A stretch of 64,000 nucleotides of DNA from Streptomyces smaragdinus (GCF_009604385.1 NZ_WEGJ01000004.1:186001-250000), one strand, 5' to 3'. Shown: positions 34,095-43,529, counted from the stretch's first letter. The notes: a model not told the origin generated them from the sequence alone. Numbers and translations are program-made.

Positions 34095-35923
34095 TCGGCG
34101 TGGCCGAACCCGAGTACGACCCGGCGGCGCCCCGGACCGCCACCACCCTCCCGGTCGCGTCGGGCACCACCGTGCGCGCCTACGTCAGGGGGATGCTGCG
34201 CCGGCACCGGCGGGCGTTCGCGCTGCTGGTGCTGGTCAACGCGATCGCCGTGACCTCGGCGATGGCCGGCCCGTATCTGCTGGGCGGGCTGGTCGAGGAT
34301 CTGGCCGACGGGGCGGCCGACATCCATCTGGGGCGCGTCATGGCCCTGTTCGGGGTGGCGCTGGCCGTGCAGGGGGTGTTCCACCGGCTGGTGCGGCTGC
34401 GCGGGGCGATGCTGGGCGAGGAGATGCTGGCGGATCTGCGCGAGGACTTCCTGGTGCGGTCCGTGGGGCTGCCGCCGGGCGTGCTGGAGCGGGCCGGGAC
34501 GGGGGATCTGCTGTCGCGGATCACGACCGACATCGACCGGCTGGCCAACGCGATGCGCGAGGCGGTGCCGCAGCTGTCGATCGCCGTGGTGTGGGTCGGG
34601 CTGCTGCTCGGCGCGATCACGGTGACCGCGCCGCCGCTGGCCCTGGCGATCCTGCCGGCGGTACCGCTGCTGCTCGCGGGCTGCCGCTGGTACTTCCGGC
34701 GGGCGCCGCGCGCGTACCGCTCGGAGGCCGCCGGCTACGCGGCCGTCGCGGCGGCCCTCACCGAGACGGTGGACGCCGGGCGGACCGTGGAGGCGCACCG
34801 GCTCGGCGAGGAGCGGATCCGCCTCTCGGACATCCGGGTCGGGCAGTGGGTGGCGTGGGAGCGGCGCACGCTCTATCTGCGCTGCATGTTCTTCCCCGTC
34901 TTCAACGCCACCCACATCGTGATCCTCGGCGGGGTGCTGATGCTCGGCGGCTGGTTCGTGTTCGAGGACTGGATCACCGTCGGGCAGCTGACCACCGGCG
35001 CGCTGCTGTCGATGATGCTCACCGACCCGGTCGGCATGATCCTGCGGTGGTACGACGAGCTGCAGGTCGCCCAGGTGTCCCTGGCGCGGCTGGTCGGGGT
35101 GCGCGAGATCGAGGAGGACGGCGGCGACGGATCGGTGGCGCCGGACGGCCGGACCGTGCACGCGGACACGGTGCGCTTCGGCTACCGCGTGGACGCCGAC
35201 GTGCTGCACGGGGTGTCGCTGACCGTACGCCCCGGGACCCGGCTGGCGCTGGTCGGACCGTCCGGCGCCGGGAAGTCGACGCTGGGGCGGCTGCTCGCCG
35301 GGATCTACGCCCCGCGCACCGGGGAGATCACGCTGGGCGGCGCCGAGCTGGCCCGGATGCCGGCGGAACAGGTGCGCGCGCATGTGGCGCTGGTCAACCA
35401 GGAGCACCACGTCTTCGTCGGCACCCTGCGCGACAATCTGCTCCTCGCCCGCGCCGGCGCCTCGGACGCGGAGCTGTGGGCGGCGCTGGGCGCGGTCGAC
35501 GCGGCCGACTGGGCCCGGGCCCTGGACGACGCCCTCGACACGGAGGTCGGCTCCGGCGGCACGGCACTCTCACCGGCGCAGGCGCAGCAGATCGCGCTGG
35601 CCCGCCTGGTGCTGGCCGACCCGCACACGCTGGTGCTCGACGAGGCCACGTCGCTGCTGGACCCCCGGGCGGCGCGGCATCTGGAGCGCTCGCTGGCGCG
35701 GGTGCTGGACGGGCGCACGGTGGTCGCGATCGCGCACCGGCTGCACACCGCGCACGACGCGGACGTGATCGCGGTGGTGGAGGACGGCCGGATCTCGGAG
35801 ATCGGCAGCCACACCGAGCTGGTCGCGGCCGACGGCCCGTACGCGGCGCTGTGGCGCTCCTGGCACGACGGCGGATCGTCCCGGCCGGACCCGGCGGACC
35901 GCTCCGACCGGGACGACCGCTGA
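34091..35923 (+). CDS. ABC exporter subunit 2, degenerate signature
   Basis: 610-aa TMD-NBD partner. Its Walker A (GPSGAGKST), Q-loop (NQEHHVF), Walker B (TLVLDEATSLLD) and H-loop (IAHRLH) are intact, but the signature LSGGQ is replaced by LSPAQ. In a heterodimer with subunit 1 this leaves one complete ATP site (Walker A of subunit 2 with LSGGQ of subunit 1) and one doubly broken site. The start overlaps the previous stop in ATGA, ensuring 1:1 synthesis. The Asp/Arg-rich C-terminal tail is unremarkable. Confidence 0.9.
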   Translation: MIGVAEPEYDPAAPRTATTLPVASGTTVRAYVRGMLRRHRRAFALLVLVNAIAVTSAMAGPYLLGGLVEDLADGAADIHLGRVMALFGVALAVQGVFHRLVRLRGAMLGEEMLADLREDFLVRSVGLPPGVLERAGTGDLLSRITTDIDRLANAMREAVPQLSIAVVWVGLLLGAITVTAPPLALAILPAVPLLLAGCRWYFRRAPRAYRSEAAGYAAVAAALTETVDAGRTVEAHRLGEERIRLSDIRVGQWVAWERRTLYLRCMFFPVFNATHIVILGGVLMLGGWFVFEDWITVGQLTTGALLSMMLTDPVGMILRWYDELQVAQVSLARLVGVREIEEDGGDGSVAPDGRTVHADTVRFGYRVDADVLHGVSLTVRPGTRLALVGPSGAGKSTLGRLLAGIYAPRTGEITLGGAELARMPAEQVRAHVALVNQEHHVFVGTLRDNLLLARAGASDAELWAALGAVDAADWARALDDALDTEVGSGGTALSPAQAQQIALARLVLADPHTLVLDEATSLLDPRAARHLERSLARVLDGRTVVAIAHRLHTAHDADVIAVVEDGRISEIGSHTELVAADGPYAALWRSWHDGGSSRPDPADRSDRDDR

Positions 35924-35947
35924 GGCCTTACCCGGCCGCCGGCCTCA
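35921..35947. terminator. Shared bidirectional hairpin
   Basis: TGAGGCC ... GGCCTCA, 7-bp perfect arms that include both convergent stop codons, with a GC-rich loop that can form an inner pairing. No T-tract. Confidence 0.45.
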
Positions 35948-36739
35948 CCCGATGACGCCCATCGCGGTGAGGCCGCCGGCCGCGCCCAGCACCATGAACA
36001 CCGGCATCAGCACCTTCAGCTCCACCCAGCTGCCGGCCCGGAACCGCATCCCCTTCGGCGGCCCCAGCGGATACCACCGCTTGCGCCCCAGCGGTATCGG
36101 CCACAGGATCGGGCACCCGGACACGGTGAGCGCGTCACCGACACAGTGCACGAGCGACCCGAGCACGATGGGCAGCCCCAGCCACAGATACTCCTGACCG
36201 GGATCGGTGAACAGCCAGTCCGACCCGTTGCCCGGCTTGTCCAGCACCCCCGCCAGAATCCACGCGCTGGTGGCCCCCAGCAGCCACACCAACACGTCAC
36301 TGGACATCCGTGCCGCCCGCCACAGCAGGCCCTCGATGGCCAGCACCATATGGACGAAGAGGATCCCGACGACCGCCCAGCGCCCGCCCAGCACGGCCAG
36401 CGCGGAGAACCCGCCGCCCACCAGCACCGCCCAGATCCAGGTGTGCGTGAGCGTCCGGTGCCCGCCGGAGCGCCGCGGGTCCCCGGGCTTACGGGTGTTC
36501 TTGTAGGCGGCGTACGACAGCTTGTCGATGATCTCGCACAGCCATCCCGAGACCGGACCGAAGGCCCGCGAGATCGTCGCCGACTTGTGGTCGAGGTCCG
36601 GCGCCAGGGCGGCCCCGGCGCAGATCAGCGCGCCGACCGCGAGCACCGGCCAGGGCATGCCGTGCCCCGCGGCCTCGGCCGCGGCACCCACCCCCAGCCA
36701 GGCCGCCGCCCCCGACAGCGAGTGCGCTGGACCCATCAT
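35945..36739 (-). CDS. Membrane-bound metal-dependent hydrolase (DUF457/YdjM-like)
   Basis: 264 aa, multipass membrane protein. Conserved metal-binding style motifs: HSLSG at the start, LAPDLDHKSATISR near residue 50, and GGHRTLTHTW near 95, as in the YdjM/DUF457 family. A second region LGSLVHCVGDALTVSGCPILWP fits the family end. The true substrate is unknown; homologues are linked to LexA-type or phospholipid functions without firm proof. GGGGGAAG precedes the tandem ATGs at 36739/36736. Confidence 0.82.
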   Translation of the reverse strand: MMGPAHSLSGAAAWLGVGAAAEAAGHGMPWPVLAVGALICAGAALAPDLDHKSATISRAFGPVSGWLCEIIDKLSYAAYKNTRKPGDPRRSGGHRTLTHTWIWAVLVGGGFSALAVLGGRWAVVGILFVHMVLAIEGLLWRAARMSSDVLVWLLGATSAWILAGVLDKPGNGSDWLFTDPGQEYLWLGLPIVLGSLVHCVGDALTVSGCPILWPIPLGRKRWYPLGPPKGMRFRAGSWVELKVLMPVFMVLGAAGGLTAMGVIG

Positions 36740-36859
36740 GCGACTTCCCCCAACCCCTTGTGGTTCGTGTCCCGTCCGCCGTGCGGCGGCGGCACACCCT
36801 ACCGCGGATGATCTTCGCACCGGCGGCCGGTTCCCCGATCTCATCCGAAGAAGGGCAAG

Positions 36860-39382
36860 ATGGGGGGCGTGACCCTCATCGATCAGCTGCCTGACACCGC
36901 CGACCCCGACGCCCTTTTCGAAGCCTTCTCGGGCTGGGCCGAGGAGCGCGGCATCAATCTCTACCCCGCGCAGGAGGAGGCGCTGATCGAGGTGGTCTCC
37001 GGGGCGAACGTCATCGTGTCCACGCCCACCGGCTCCGGCAAGAGCCTGGTGGCGGCGGGCGCGCACTTCACCGCCCTGGCCAACGACCAGGTCACCTTCT
37101 ACACCGCCCCGATCAAGGCGCTCGTGTCGGAGAAGTTCTTCGACCTGTGCAAGCTCTTCGGCACCGAGAACGTCGGCATGCTCACCGGCGACGCGTCCGT
37201 CAACGCCGACGCGCCCGTGATCTGCTGCACCGCCGAGGTGCTGGCGTCCATCGCGCTGCGCGACGGCAAGGACGCCGACATCGGCCAGGTCGTGATGGAC
37301 GAGTTCCACTTCTACGCCGAGCCGGACCGGGGCTGGGCCTGGCAGATCCCGCTGCTGGAACTGCCGCAGGCGCAGTTCGTCCTGATGTCCGCCACCCTCG
37401 GCGACGTCTCCCGCTTCGAGGAGGATCTGACCCGGCGCACCGGCCGCCCCACCGCGGTCGTCCGCTCGGCGACCCGCCCGGTGCCGCTGTCGTACGAGTA
37501 CAAGCGGACCGCCCTGACCGAGACGCTCACCGAGCTGCTCGAGACCCGCCAGGCCCCGGTATACATCGTCCACTTCACCCAGGCGCAGGCCGTTGAGCGG
37601 GCCCAGGCGCTGATGAGCATCAACATGTGCACCAAGGAGGAGAAGGCGCAGATCGCCGATCTGATCGGCAACTTCCGCTTCACCACCGGCTTCGGCCGCA
37701 ACCTCTCCCGCTATGTCCGGCACGGCATCGGCGTCCATCACGCGGGCATGCTGCCGAAGTACCGCCGGCTCGTGGAGAAGCTTGCGCAGGCGGGTCTGCT
37801 GAAGGTCATCTGCGGCACCGACACCCTCGGCGTCGGCGTCAACGTCCCCATCCGCACCGTGCTGTTCACCGCGCTGACGAAGTTCGACGGCAACCGGGTC
37901 CGTACGCTGCGCGCCCGCGAGTTCCACCAGATCGCCGGCCGGGCCGGCCGGGCCGGTTTCGACACCGCCGGGCTGGTCGTGGCCCAGGCGCCCGAGCACG
38001 TCATCGAGAACGACAAGGCCCTGGCGAAGGCGGGCGACGACCCGAAGAAGCGCCGCAAGGTGGTCCGCAAGAAGGCACCCGAGGGCTTCGTCAGCTGGAG
38101 CGAGGAGACCTTCGAGAAGCTCATCGCCTCCGAACCGGAGCCGCTGACCTCCCGCTTCCGCGTCACCCACGCGATGCTGCTGGCGATCATCGCCCGGCCC
38201 GGCAATGCCTTCGAGGCGATGCGCCGGCTGCTGGAGGACAACCACGAGCCGCGCCGCAACCAGCTGCGCCACATCCGACGCGCCATCGCCATCTACCGCT
38301 CGCTGCTCGACGGCGGCGTGGTGGAACGGCTCGAGGAGCCCGACGCACAGGGCCGGATCGTCCGGCTGACCGTGGACCTCCAGCAGAACTTCGCCCTGAA
38401 CCAGCCGCTGTCCACCTTCGCCCTGGCCGCCTTCGACCTCCTGGACCCCGAGTCCCCGTCGTACGCACTGGATATGGTGTCGGTCCTCGAGTCCACCCTC
38501 GACGACCCGCGCCAGATCCTCCACGCCCAGCAGAACAAGGCCAAGGGCGAGGCCGTCGCGCAGATGAAGGCCGACGGGATCGAGTACGAGGAGCGGATGG
38601 AACGGCTGATGGACATCAGCTATCCCAAGCCCCTGGAGGAGCTCCTCTCCCACGCCTACAACACCTACCGCACGTCCCATCCCTGGGTCGGCGACCATCC
38701 GCTCTCCCCCAAGTCGGTCATCCGCGACATGTTCGAGCGGGCGATGACCTTCAGCGAGTTCGTCTCCTTCTACGAGCTCGCCCGCACCGAGGGCATCGTG
38801 CTGCGCTATGTGGCGAGCGCGTACAAGGCGCTGCAGCACACCGTCCCGGACGACCTGAAGTCCGAGGACTTCCAGGACATCGTGGAATGGCTGGGCGAGA
38901 TGGTCCGCCAGGTCGACTCCAGCCTGCTGGACGAGTGGGAGAAGCTCGCCAACCCGGAGGAGGAGTCCGCCGGGCAGGCGATGGAGCACGCCGACGAGGT
39001 CAAGCCCGTCACCACCAACGCCCGGGCGTTCCGGGTGCTGGTGCGCAACGCGATGTTCCGCCGGGTCGAGCTGGCCGCGCTGGACAACGCGACTGAACTG
39101 GGCGCGCTGGACGAGGAGTCCGGCTGGGACGCCGAGCGGTGGGGCGAGGCCCTGGACGCGTACTGGGACGAGTACGAGGACCTGGGCACCGGACCGGACG
39201 CCCGCGGGCCCAAGCTGCTGGCCATCGAGCAGGACGAGGCACACTCCCTGTGGCGCGTCCGGCAGACGTTCGACGACCCGAAGGGCGACCATGACTTCGG
39301 CATCAGCGCCGAGGTCGATCTGACGGCCTCGGACGCCGAGGGCCGGGCGGTGATCCGGGTGACCGACGTCGGCCAGCTCTGA
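36860..39382 (+). CDS. Ski2-like DEAD/DEAH-box RNA helicase
   Basis: 840-aa superfamily 2 helicase of the HelY/Ski2-like class. Motif I is TPTGSGKS near residue 55, Ia FYTAPIKALVSEKF, II MDEFHFY (a DEFH variant of DExH) near 150, III LMSATLG, and VI HQIAGRAGRAG near 360. The C-terminal helical half with a long acidic segment is typical. It probably unwinds structured RNA in decay or ribosome maturation. The ATG at 36860 is adjacent to AAGGG; a GTG at 36869 is the alternative start. TesB follows after 30 bp on the same strand. Confidence 0.88.
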   Translation: MGGVTLIDQLPDTADPDALFEAFSGWAEERGINLYPAQEEALIEVVSGANVIVSTPTGSGKSLVAAGAHFTALANDQVTFYTAPIKALVSEKFFDLCKLFGTENVGMLTGDASVNADAPVICCTAEVLASIALRDGKDADIGQVVMDEFHFYAEPDRGWAWQIPLLELPQAQFVLMSATLGDVSRFEEDLTRRTGRPTAVVRSATRPVPLSYEYKRTALTETLTELLETRQAPVYIVHFTQAQAVERAQALMSINMCTKEEKAQIADLIGNFRFTTGFGRNLSRYVRHGIGVHHAGMLPKYRRLVEKLAQAGLLKVICGTDTLGVGVNVPIRTVLFTALTKFDGNRVRTLRAREFHQIAGRAGRAGFDTAGLVVAQAPEHVIENDKALAKAGDDPKKRRKVVRKKAPEGFVSWSEETFEKLIASEPEPLTSRFRVTHAMLLAIIARPGNAFEAMRRLLEDNHEPRRNQLRHIRRAIAIYRSLLDGGVVERLEEPDAQGRIVRLTVDLQQNFALNQPLSTFALAAFDLLDPESPSYALDMVSVLESTLDDPRQILHAQQNKAKGEAVAQMKADGIEYEERMERLMDISYPKPLEELLSHAYNTYRTSHPWVGDHPLSPKSVIRDMFERAMTFSEFVSFYELARTEGIVLRYVASAYKALQHTVPDDLKSEDFQDIVEWLGEMVRQVDSSLLDEWEKLANPEEESAGQAMEHADEVKPVTTNARAFRVLVRNAMFRRVELAALDNATELGALDEESGWDAERWGEALDAYWDEYEDLGTGPDARGPKLLAIEQDEAHSLWRVRQTFDDPKGDHDFGISAEVDLTASDAEGRAVIRVTDVGQL

Positions 39383-39412
39383 CCCCCGCCCGCCCGACCC
39401 CCGGGAGCACCC

Positions 39413-40291
39413 GTGACCGACAACCCCGCCGACCGGCTCGTCGGCCTGCTCGACCTGGAGCGGATCGAGGAGAACATCTTCCGCGGCCGCAGCCCGCAGG
39501 AGTCCCTGCAACGGGTGTTCGGCGGGCAGGTCGCCGGGCAGGCGCTCGTCGCGGCCGGCCGCACGACGGACGGCGAACGCCCGGTGCACTCGCTGCACGC
39601 CTACTTCCTGCGCCCGGGCATCCCGGGGGTGCCGATCGTGTACCAGGTCGAGCGGGTGCGCGACGGCCGGTCCTTCACCACCCGCCGGGTCGTGGCCGTG
39701 CAGCAGGGCCGCACGATCTTCAACCTCACCGCCTCGTTCCACCGCCCCGAGCCGGGCTTCGAGCATCAGACACCGATGCCGGAGGTCCCGGAGCCGGAGT
39801 CGCTGCCGCGCCTGGCGGACGAGATGCGTACCCAGCTGGGTGAACTCCCGCAGGCCATGCAGCGGATGGAGCGCCGGCAGGCGTTCGACATCCGCTACGT
39901 CGAGCGGCTGCGCTGGACGCCGGAGGAGCTCAAGGACGCCGAGCCGCGCAGCGCCGTGTGGATGCGGGCGACGGGCCCGCTGGGCGACGACCCGCTGGTG
40001 CACACCTGCGCACTCACCTACGCCAGCGACATGACGCTGCTGGACGCGGTCCGGATCCCGGTCGAGCCGCTGTGGGGCCCGCGCGGCTTCGACATGGCGT
40101 CGCTGGACCACGCGATGTGGTTCCACCGGCCGTTCCGCGCGGACGAGTGGTTCCTCTACCAGCAGGAGTCCCCGATCGCCACGGGCGGGCGCGGCCTGGC
40201 CCGGGGCCTGATCTTCGATCGCGCGGGGCGGCTGCTGGTCTCGGTCGTGCAGGAGGGGCTGTTCCGCCCGCACCCGACACCGCCGGCCTGA
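39413..40291 (+). CDS. tesB: Acyl-CoA thioesterase II
   Basis: 292-aa TesB with two hot-dog domains, hydrolysing acyl-CoA to free acid and CoA. It has the VFGGQVAGQALVAA helix at about 36-50, HSLHAYFLRPG, and the C-terminal catalytic region with LDHAMWFHRPFRADEW and ARGLIFDRAGRLLVSVVQEG. The GTG start has GGGAG upstream. It lies 30 bp after the helicase gene; cotranscription is likely but a functional link is not evident. Confidence 0.93.
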   Translation: MTDNPADRLVGLLDLERIEENIFRGRSPQESLQRVFGGQVAGQALVAAGRTTDGERPVHSLHAYFLRPGIPGVPIVYQVERVRDGRSFTTRRVVAVQQGRTIFNLTASFHRPEPGFEHQTPMPEVPEPESLPRLADEMRTQLGELPQAMQRMERRQAFDIRYVERLRWTPEELKDAEPRSAVWMRATGPLGDDPLVHTCALTYASDMTLLDAVRIPVEPLWGPRGFDMASLDHAMWFHRPFRADEWFLYQQESPIATGGRGLARGLIFDRAGRLLVSVVQEGLFRPHPTPPA

Positions 40292-40320
40292 ACCCACCCG
40301 GCGCCGCCGGCCCGCCGCGC

Positions 40321-41451
40321 TCAGCACGCGCCCTCTCCCGACCTGCGGCCGAACCAGCTGAGCATGCGGGGCCGCTCCCGGATCTGCTCCATCGGGACGG
40401 GCAGCGGCAGCGGGGCCGGCGAGGCCGCCGCGGTCGCGTCCGCGTCCGGCCCCGGAAGCCGGACCGGCACAGGGACCGGAGCCGGTACTCGGGCCGGCAC
40501 CCGAGCGGGCAGTGGCGGCGGCACCGCGGCGGGCAGCCCCGCCCGCTCGTCCGCCCGGGCCTCCTCCAGCGCGAGGCTCAGCCCCAGCCGGCACCGGAGC
40601 ACCTCGTCCGGATGGTCCGCCGCGAGCACCCCCGCCGTCACCGCCCGGGCCGCCTCCGAGCTCCCCTTCGCCGTCAGCTCCGCCGGCCGCAGGGCCTCGA
40701 GCCGGGCCCGCTCGCCCGGGTCCGGCACCGCCTCCGCCAGCTCCTCCCCCGTCAGCACCGCCGCCCTGACGGCGGCCCGGGCCCACGGATCGTCGAGGCC
40801 CGCCAGCACCTCCTGGACCCTGCGCTCCCGCCACAGCCGCGGGCGCCAGTCCGCCGCCTGCTCCGTCAGCGCCCGCACACCCGGCGGCGTCCGTCCCTGC
40901 AGCAGCTCGGGCTCCCGGGCCGCGAACTCCTCCAGTTCCTCCGCCCGGTACAGCCACACCACCGCCCGGTACCGGTTCACGTGGAAGCGCACCGGGACGA
41001 AGCACCCCGCCCGCGCCAGCCGCGCGAACCGGGCGGCGCCGACGCCGAGCAGGCGGGCGCCCTCCAGCGTGCCGACCACCCGCACCCGGGCCAGCAGCAC
41101 CTCCGGATGACCGGCGCCGGACCGCACCCGCCGGATCTCCGCGGCCGGCACCCGCCGCCGCCCCTGCGGACCGGACACCGTCCGCACCGCACCGAGCCCG
41201 ACGGCGATCTCCAGCTCCCGCGGCCTCAGCCCCAGCTCGACCGCCGCCCGGGCCAACGGCACCAGCTCCCCCGGCCGGGCCCCGTCACCCGAGGGCCTCG
41301 GCCTCCGCACCCCCGGACCGGACGGCCACGGCGCCGTCCGCGCCCGGGCGGCCCGACTCGTCCGCGCCCGGGATCCCGCTCGCTCGTAGACCGCCTGCTC
41401 GTAGACCGCCTGCTCGTAAACCGTCTGCTCATAACCTGCCTGCTCAGCCAT
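40321..41451 (-). CDS. DUF6397-like actinobacterial protein
   Basis: 376 aa, resembling a Streptomyces-specific family of unknown function. The N terminus is a short tandem YEQAV repeat (about residues 7-25). The central region (about 65-180) looks like two small DNA-binding-like helical units (LARAAVELGLRPRELEIAV and LLGVGAARFARLARAG). The C-terminal 100 residues are Pro/Val/Ala-rich. The start at 41451 sits after GGGGGCAGG. The helix-turn-helix resemblance is only suggestive. Confidence 0.7.
   Translation of the reverse strand: MAEQAGYEQTVYEQAVYEQAVYERAGSRARTSRAARARTAPWPSGPGVRRPRPSGDGARPGELVPLARAAVELGLRPRELEIAVGLGAVRTVSGPQGRRRVPAAEIRRVRSGAGHPEVLLARVRVVGTLEGARLLGVGAARFARLARAGCFVPVRFHVNRYRAVVWLYRAEELEEFAAREPELLQGRTPPGVRALTEQAADWRPRLWRERRVQEVLAGLDDPWARAAVRAAVLTGEELAEAVPDPGERARLEALRPAELTAKGSSEAARAVTAGVLAADHPDEVLRCRLGLSLALEEARADERAGLPAAVPPPLPARVPARVPAPVPVPVRLPGPDADATAAASPAPLPLPVPMEQIRERPRMLSWFGRRSGEGAC
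41383..41442 (-). repeat. 15-bp tandem repeat inside coding sequence
   Basis: Four 15-bp units (two identical, two diverged) that translate on the minus strand as YEQAV-type pentapeptides at the N terminus of the DUF6397-like protein. Length changes would keep frame. Confidence 0.85.
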
Positions 41452-41604
41452 CGCCTGCCCCCGTTCGTCCCGCACCCGCACGCCGCACTGCCGCATGCCG
41501 GATGACCGCAACGACGACCACGCTGTGTAGCCGCGACTACGTTGCGCTACGAAGCTAGCGAGTCCGCGATGGCCTTCGCATCCCCCTGTGGATAACTTGG
41601 GATC

Positions 41605-42033
41605 ATGGGAAAGCAGATGAGCACCGTCGAATGGCACACCTTCGTCTCCGCGGGCACCCGAACCGGCAAGCTCTCCACGGTCCGGGCCGACGGCAGTCCG
41701 CACGTCGCACCGGTCTGGTTCCTCCTCGACGGCGACGACATCGTCTTCAACACCGGCGCCCGCACGGTCAAGGGCCGCAACCTCGCCCGGGACGGCCGCG
41801 CCGCGCTGTGCGTGGACGACGACCGGCCCCCGTTCGCGTACGTCGTCGTCCACGGGCGGGCCGAGCTGATCGAGGACCTCGGCCAGGTGAAGCACTGGGC
41901 GACCCGGATCGCCGCCCGCTACATGGGCGAGGAGCAGGCCGAGCGGTACGGCGAGCGCAACGGCGTCCCGGGCGAACTCCTGGTGCGGCTCCGGCCGTAC
42001 AAGGTGGTCGCCGAGTCGGCCGTGGCCGACTGA
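41605..42033 (+). CDS. PPOX-class F420-dependent oxidoreductase
   Basis: 142-aa split-beta-barrel flavin/F420 protein. TGKLSTVRADGSPHVAPVWF at the start is the family hallmark, followed by FNTGARTVKGRNLARDGRAALCVDD. It probably dimerises and reduces an unknown substrate using F420. There are two possible starts: the ATG at 41605 (TAACTT six bases upstream, leaderless), and the ATG at 41617 (GGAAAG upstream). Confidence 0.88.
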   Translation: MGKQMSTVEWHTFVSAGTRTGKLSTVRADGSPHVAPVWFLLDGDDIVFNTGARTVKGRNLARDGRAALCVDDDRPPFAYVVVHGRAELIEDLGQVKHWATRIAARYMGEEQAERYGERNGVPGELLVRLRPYKVVAESAVAD

Positions 42034-42060
42034 CCGGTCCCGGTGGGCCGGCCCCCGCCC

Positions 42061-42678
42061 CTACCCCACCGGGTCCGGTTCCGCCGGGTCGAGCAGCCGG
42101 GCGGAGTGCATCCGGCCCGCGTACTCGACGAGCCGGATGAGCACCTCCTTGCCCGAGTCCTTGTCCCGGGCGTCGCAGAGCACCACCGGCGTGCCCCCGT
42201 CCAGGTCCAGCGCCCGGGCGACCTCGTGGGGGCCGTACGAGCGCGAGCCGGGGAAGCAGTTGACGGCGACCAGGAACGGGATGCTGCGGTGCTCGAAGTA
42301 GTCGACGGCCGGGAAGCAGTCCTGCAGCCGCCGGGTGTCGGCCAGCACCACGGCGCCGAGCGCACCGGTGGCCAGCTCGTCCCACAGGAACCAGAACCGG
42401 TCCTGGCCCGGGGTGCCGAACAGGTACACCGCGAGGCCCGACCGGATCGTGATCCGTCCGAAGTCCATGGCGACGGTGGTCGTGGTCTTCTTCTCCACCC
42501 CGTCGATGTCGTCGACCAGTTGTCCGGCCTCGCTGAGCTGCTCCTCCGTGCGCAGCGGGCGGATCTCGCTGACGGAGCCGACCAGGGTAGTCTTGCCCAC
42601 CCCGAAGCCCCCGGCGACCAGGATCTTGAGTGCCAGGGCGGTGCCGTCAACGGAGCGGTCAGAGCGCACGGAGTCCAT
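42061..42678 (-). CDS. cvnD: Conservon GTPase CvnD
   Basis: 205-aa Ras-like small GTPase of the actinobacterial conservon (CvnD/DrrA-like, Pfam ATP_bind_1 type). P-loop GGFGVGKTT near residue 23; switch region TTVAMDFGRITI; G3 LFGTPGQDRFWF; G4-like VAVNCF. It is the output G protein of the cvnABCD signalling module. The start overlaps the end of cvnC by 20 bp. Last gene of the cluster on the minus strand. Confidence 0.93.
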   Translation of the reverse strand: MDSVRSDRSVDGTALALKILVAGGFGVGKTTLVGSVSEIRPLRTEEQLSEAGQLVDDIDGVEKKTTTTVAMDFGRITIRSGLAVYLFGTPGQDRFWFLWDELATGALGAVVLADTRRLQDCFPAVDYFEHRSIPFLVAVNCFPGSRSYGPHEVARALDLDGGTPVVLCDARDKDSGKEVLIRLVEYAGRMHSARLLDPAEPDPVG

Positions 42679-43072
42679 CGATCACTTCTCTCAGGATCTT
42701 CTCGTCGGGCAGCTGTGCGGGTGGAACGGGGCGGCTGACCCTGATGACATTCATTTCCAGCAGATCGCCGAGCAGAACCCGCACGACACCGACCGGCAGG
42801 TCGGCGTCGGCGGCGAGTTCGGCGACGGTCTGGGTCTCCACCCGGCACATGTCGATCAGCTGGCGGTGTTCGTATCCGAGGGCGGCATCGTCCGCCTGGG
42901 CCAGGGCGTCCTCCTCGACGTCGATCAGGGCGATCAGATCGAAGGCGACGCTGGTCGGCCCCGGCCTGGTGCGGCCACCGGTCATCGCGTACGGACGGAC
43001 CAGCGGTCCGGCCTCCGCGTCGTACCAGTGGCCGCTGCCCGGCGGCGTGTCGCTGGTTGGCTCCAAAGTCAT
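42659..43072 (-). CDS. cvnC: Conservon protein CvnC (DUF742)
   Basis: 137 aa, DUF742 winged-helix-like protein. LVRPYAMTGGRTRP near the start is the family signature, with EHRQLIDMCRVE, the LPVGVVRVLLGDL helix and PDEKILREVIDGLRAL at the end. The ATG at 43072 has AGGTGGGGG at suitable distance; an upstream GTG at 43096 would overlap cvnB by 8 bp and is less likely. It probably links CvnB and CvnD. Confidence 0.93.
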   Translation of the reverse strand: MTLEPTSDTPPGSGHWYDAEAGPLVRPYAMTGGRTRPGPTSVAFDLIALIDVEEDALAQADDAALGYEHRQLIDMCRVETQTVAELAADADLPVGVVRVLLGDLLEMNVIRVSRPVPPAQLPDEKILREVIDGLRAL

Positions 43073-43088
43073 CTCAATCCCCCACCTG

Positions 43089-43529
43089 TCACCCACCGGT
43101 CGGCGGTTCGCTGGACATCACCCGGGGCGGGGTGTGCAGATGCTCGCCGACACGCTTGACCAGGCGGGCCATCTCGTAGGCGATCAGGCCCATGTCCGCG
43201 TGCGCGGAGCTCAGTACGGCAAGGCAGGAGCCGTTGCCGGCGGCCGCGACGAACAGGAAGCCCTCGTCCATCTCGACCATGGTCTGGCGTACGTCCCCCG
43301 CGCGGAAGTGGCGGCCCGCCCCCTTGGCCAGGCTGTGGAACCCGGAGGCGACGGCCGCCAGATGCTCCGCGTCCTCGCGGGAGAGCGATCCCGACGCACC
43401 CACCGCCAGGCCGTCGTTGGACAGCACCACGGCGTGCTGTGCCTCCGCGACGCGCGCCACCATGTCGTCCAGGAGCCAGTCCAGCTCACCCGAACGGTGT
43501 GCGTGGTTGATCGTGCCCGGCTCGATCAT
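43089..43529 (-). CDS. cvnB: Conservon roadblock/LC7 protein CvnB
   Basis: 146-aa roadblock/LC7-fold protein, expected to act as regulator or exchange factor for CvnD. LDWLLDDMVARVAEAQHAVVLSNDGLAVG is the family start, and FLFVAAAGNGSCLAVLSSAHADMGLIAYEM the core. The ATG overlaps the cvnA stop in an ATGA tetrad. Confidence 0.94.
   Translation of the reverse strand: MIEPGTINHAHRSGELDWLLDDMVARVAEAQHAVVLSNDGLAVGASGSLSREDAEHLAAVASGFHSLAKGAGRHFRAGDVRQTMVEMDEGFLFVAAAGNGSCLAVLSSAHADMGLIAYEMARLVKRVGEHLHTPPRVMSSEPPTGG

Noticed and set aside
36740..41005. Very long open minus-strand frame (over 1400 codons) across the helicase and thioesterase genes
   Set aside because: Composition is typical of antisense GC frames (Arg/Gly/Val-rich, no motifs), while the plus strand encodes well-conserved helicase and TesB sequences there.
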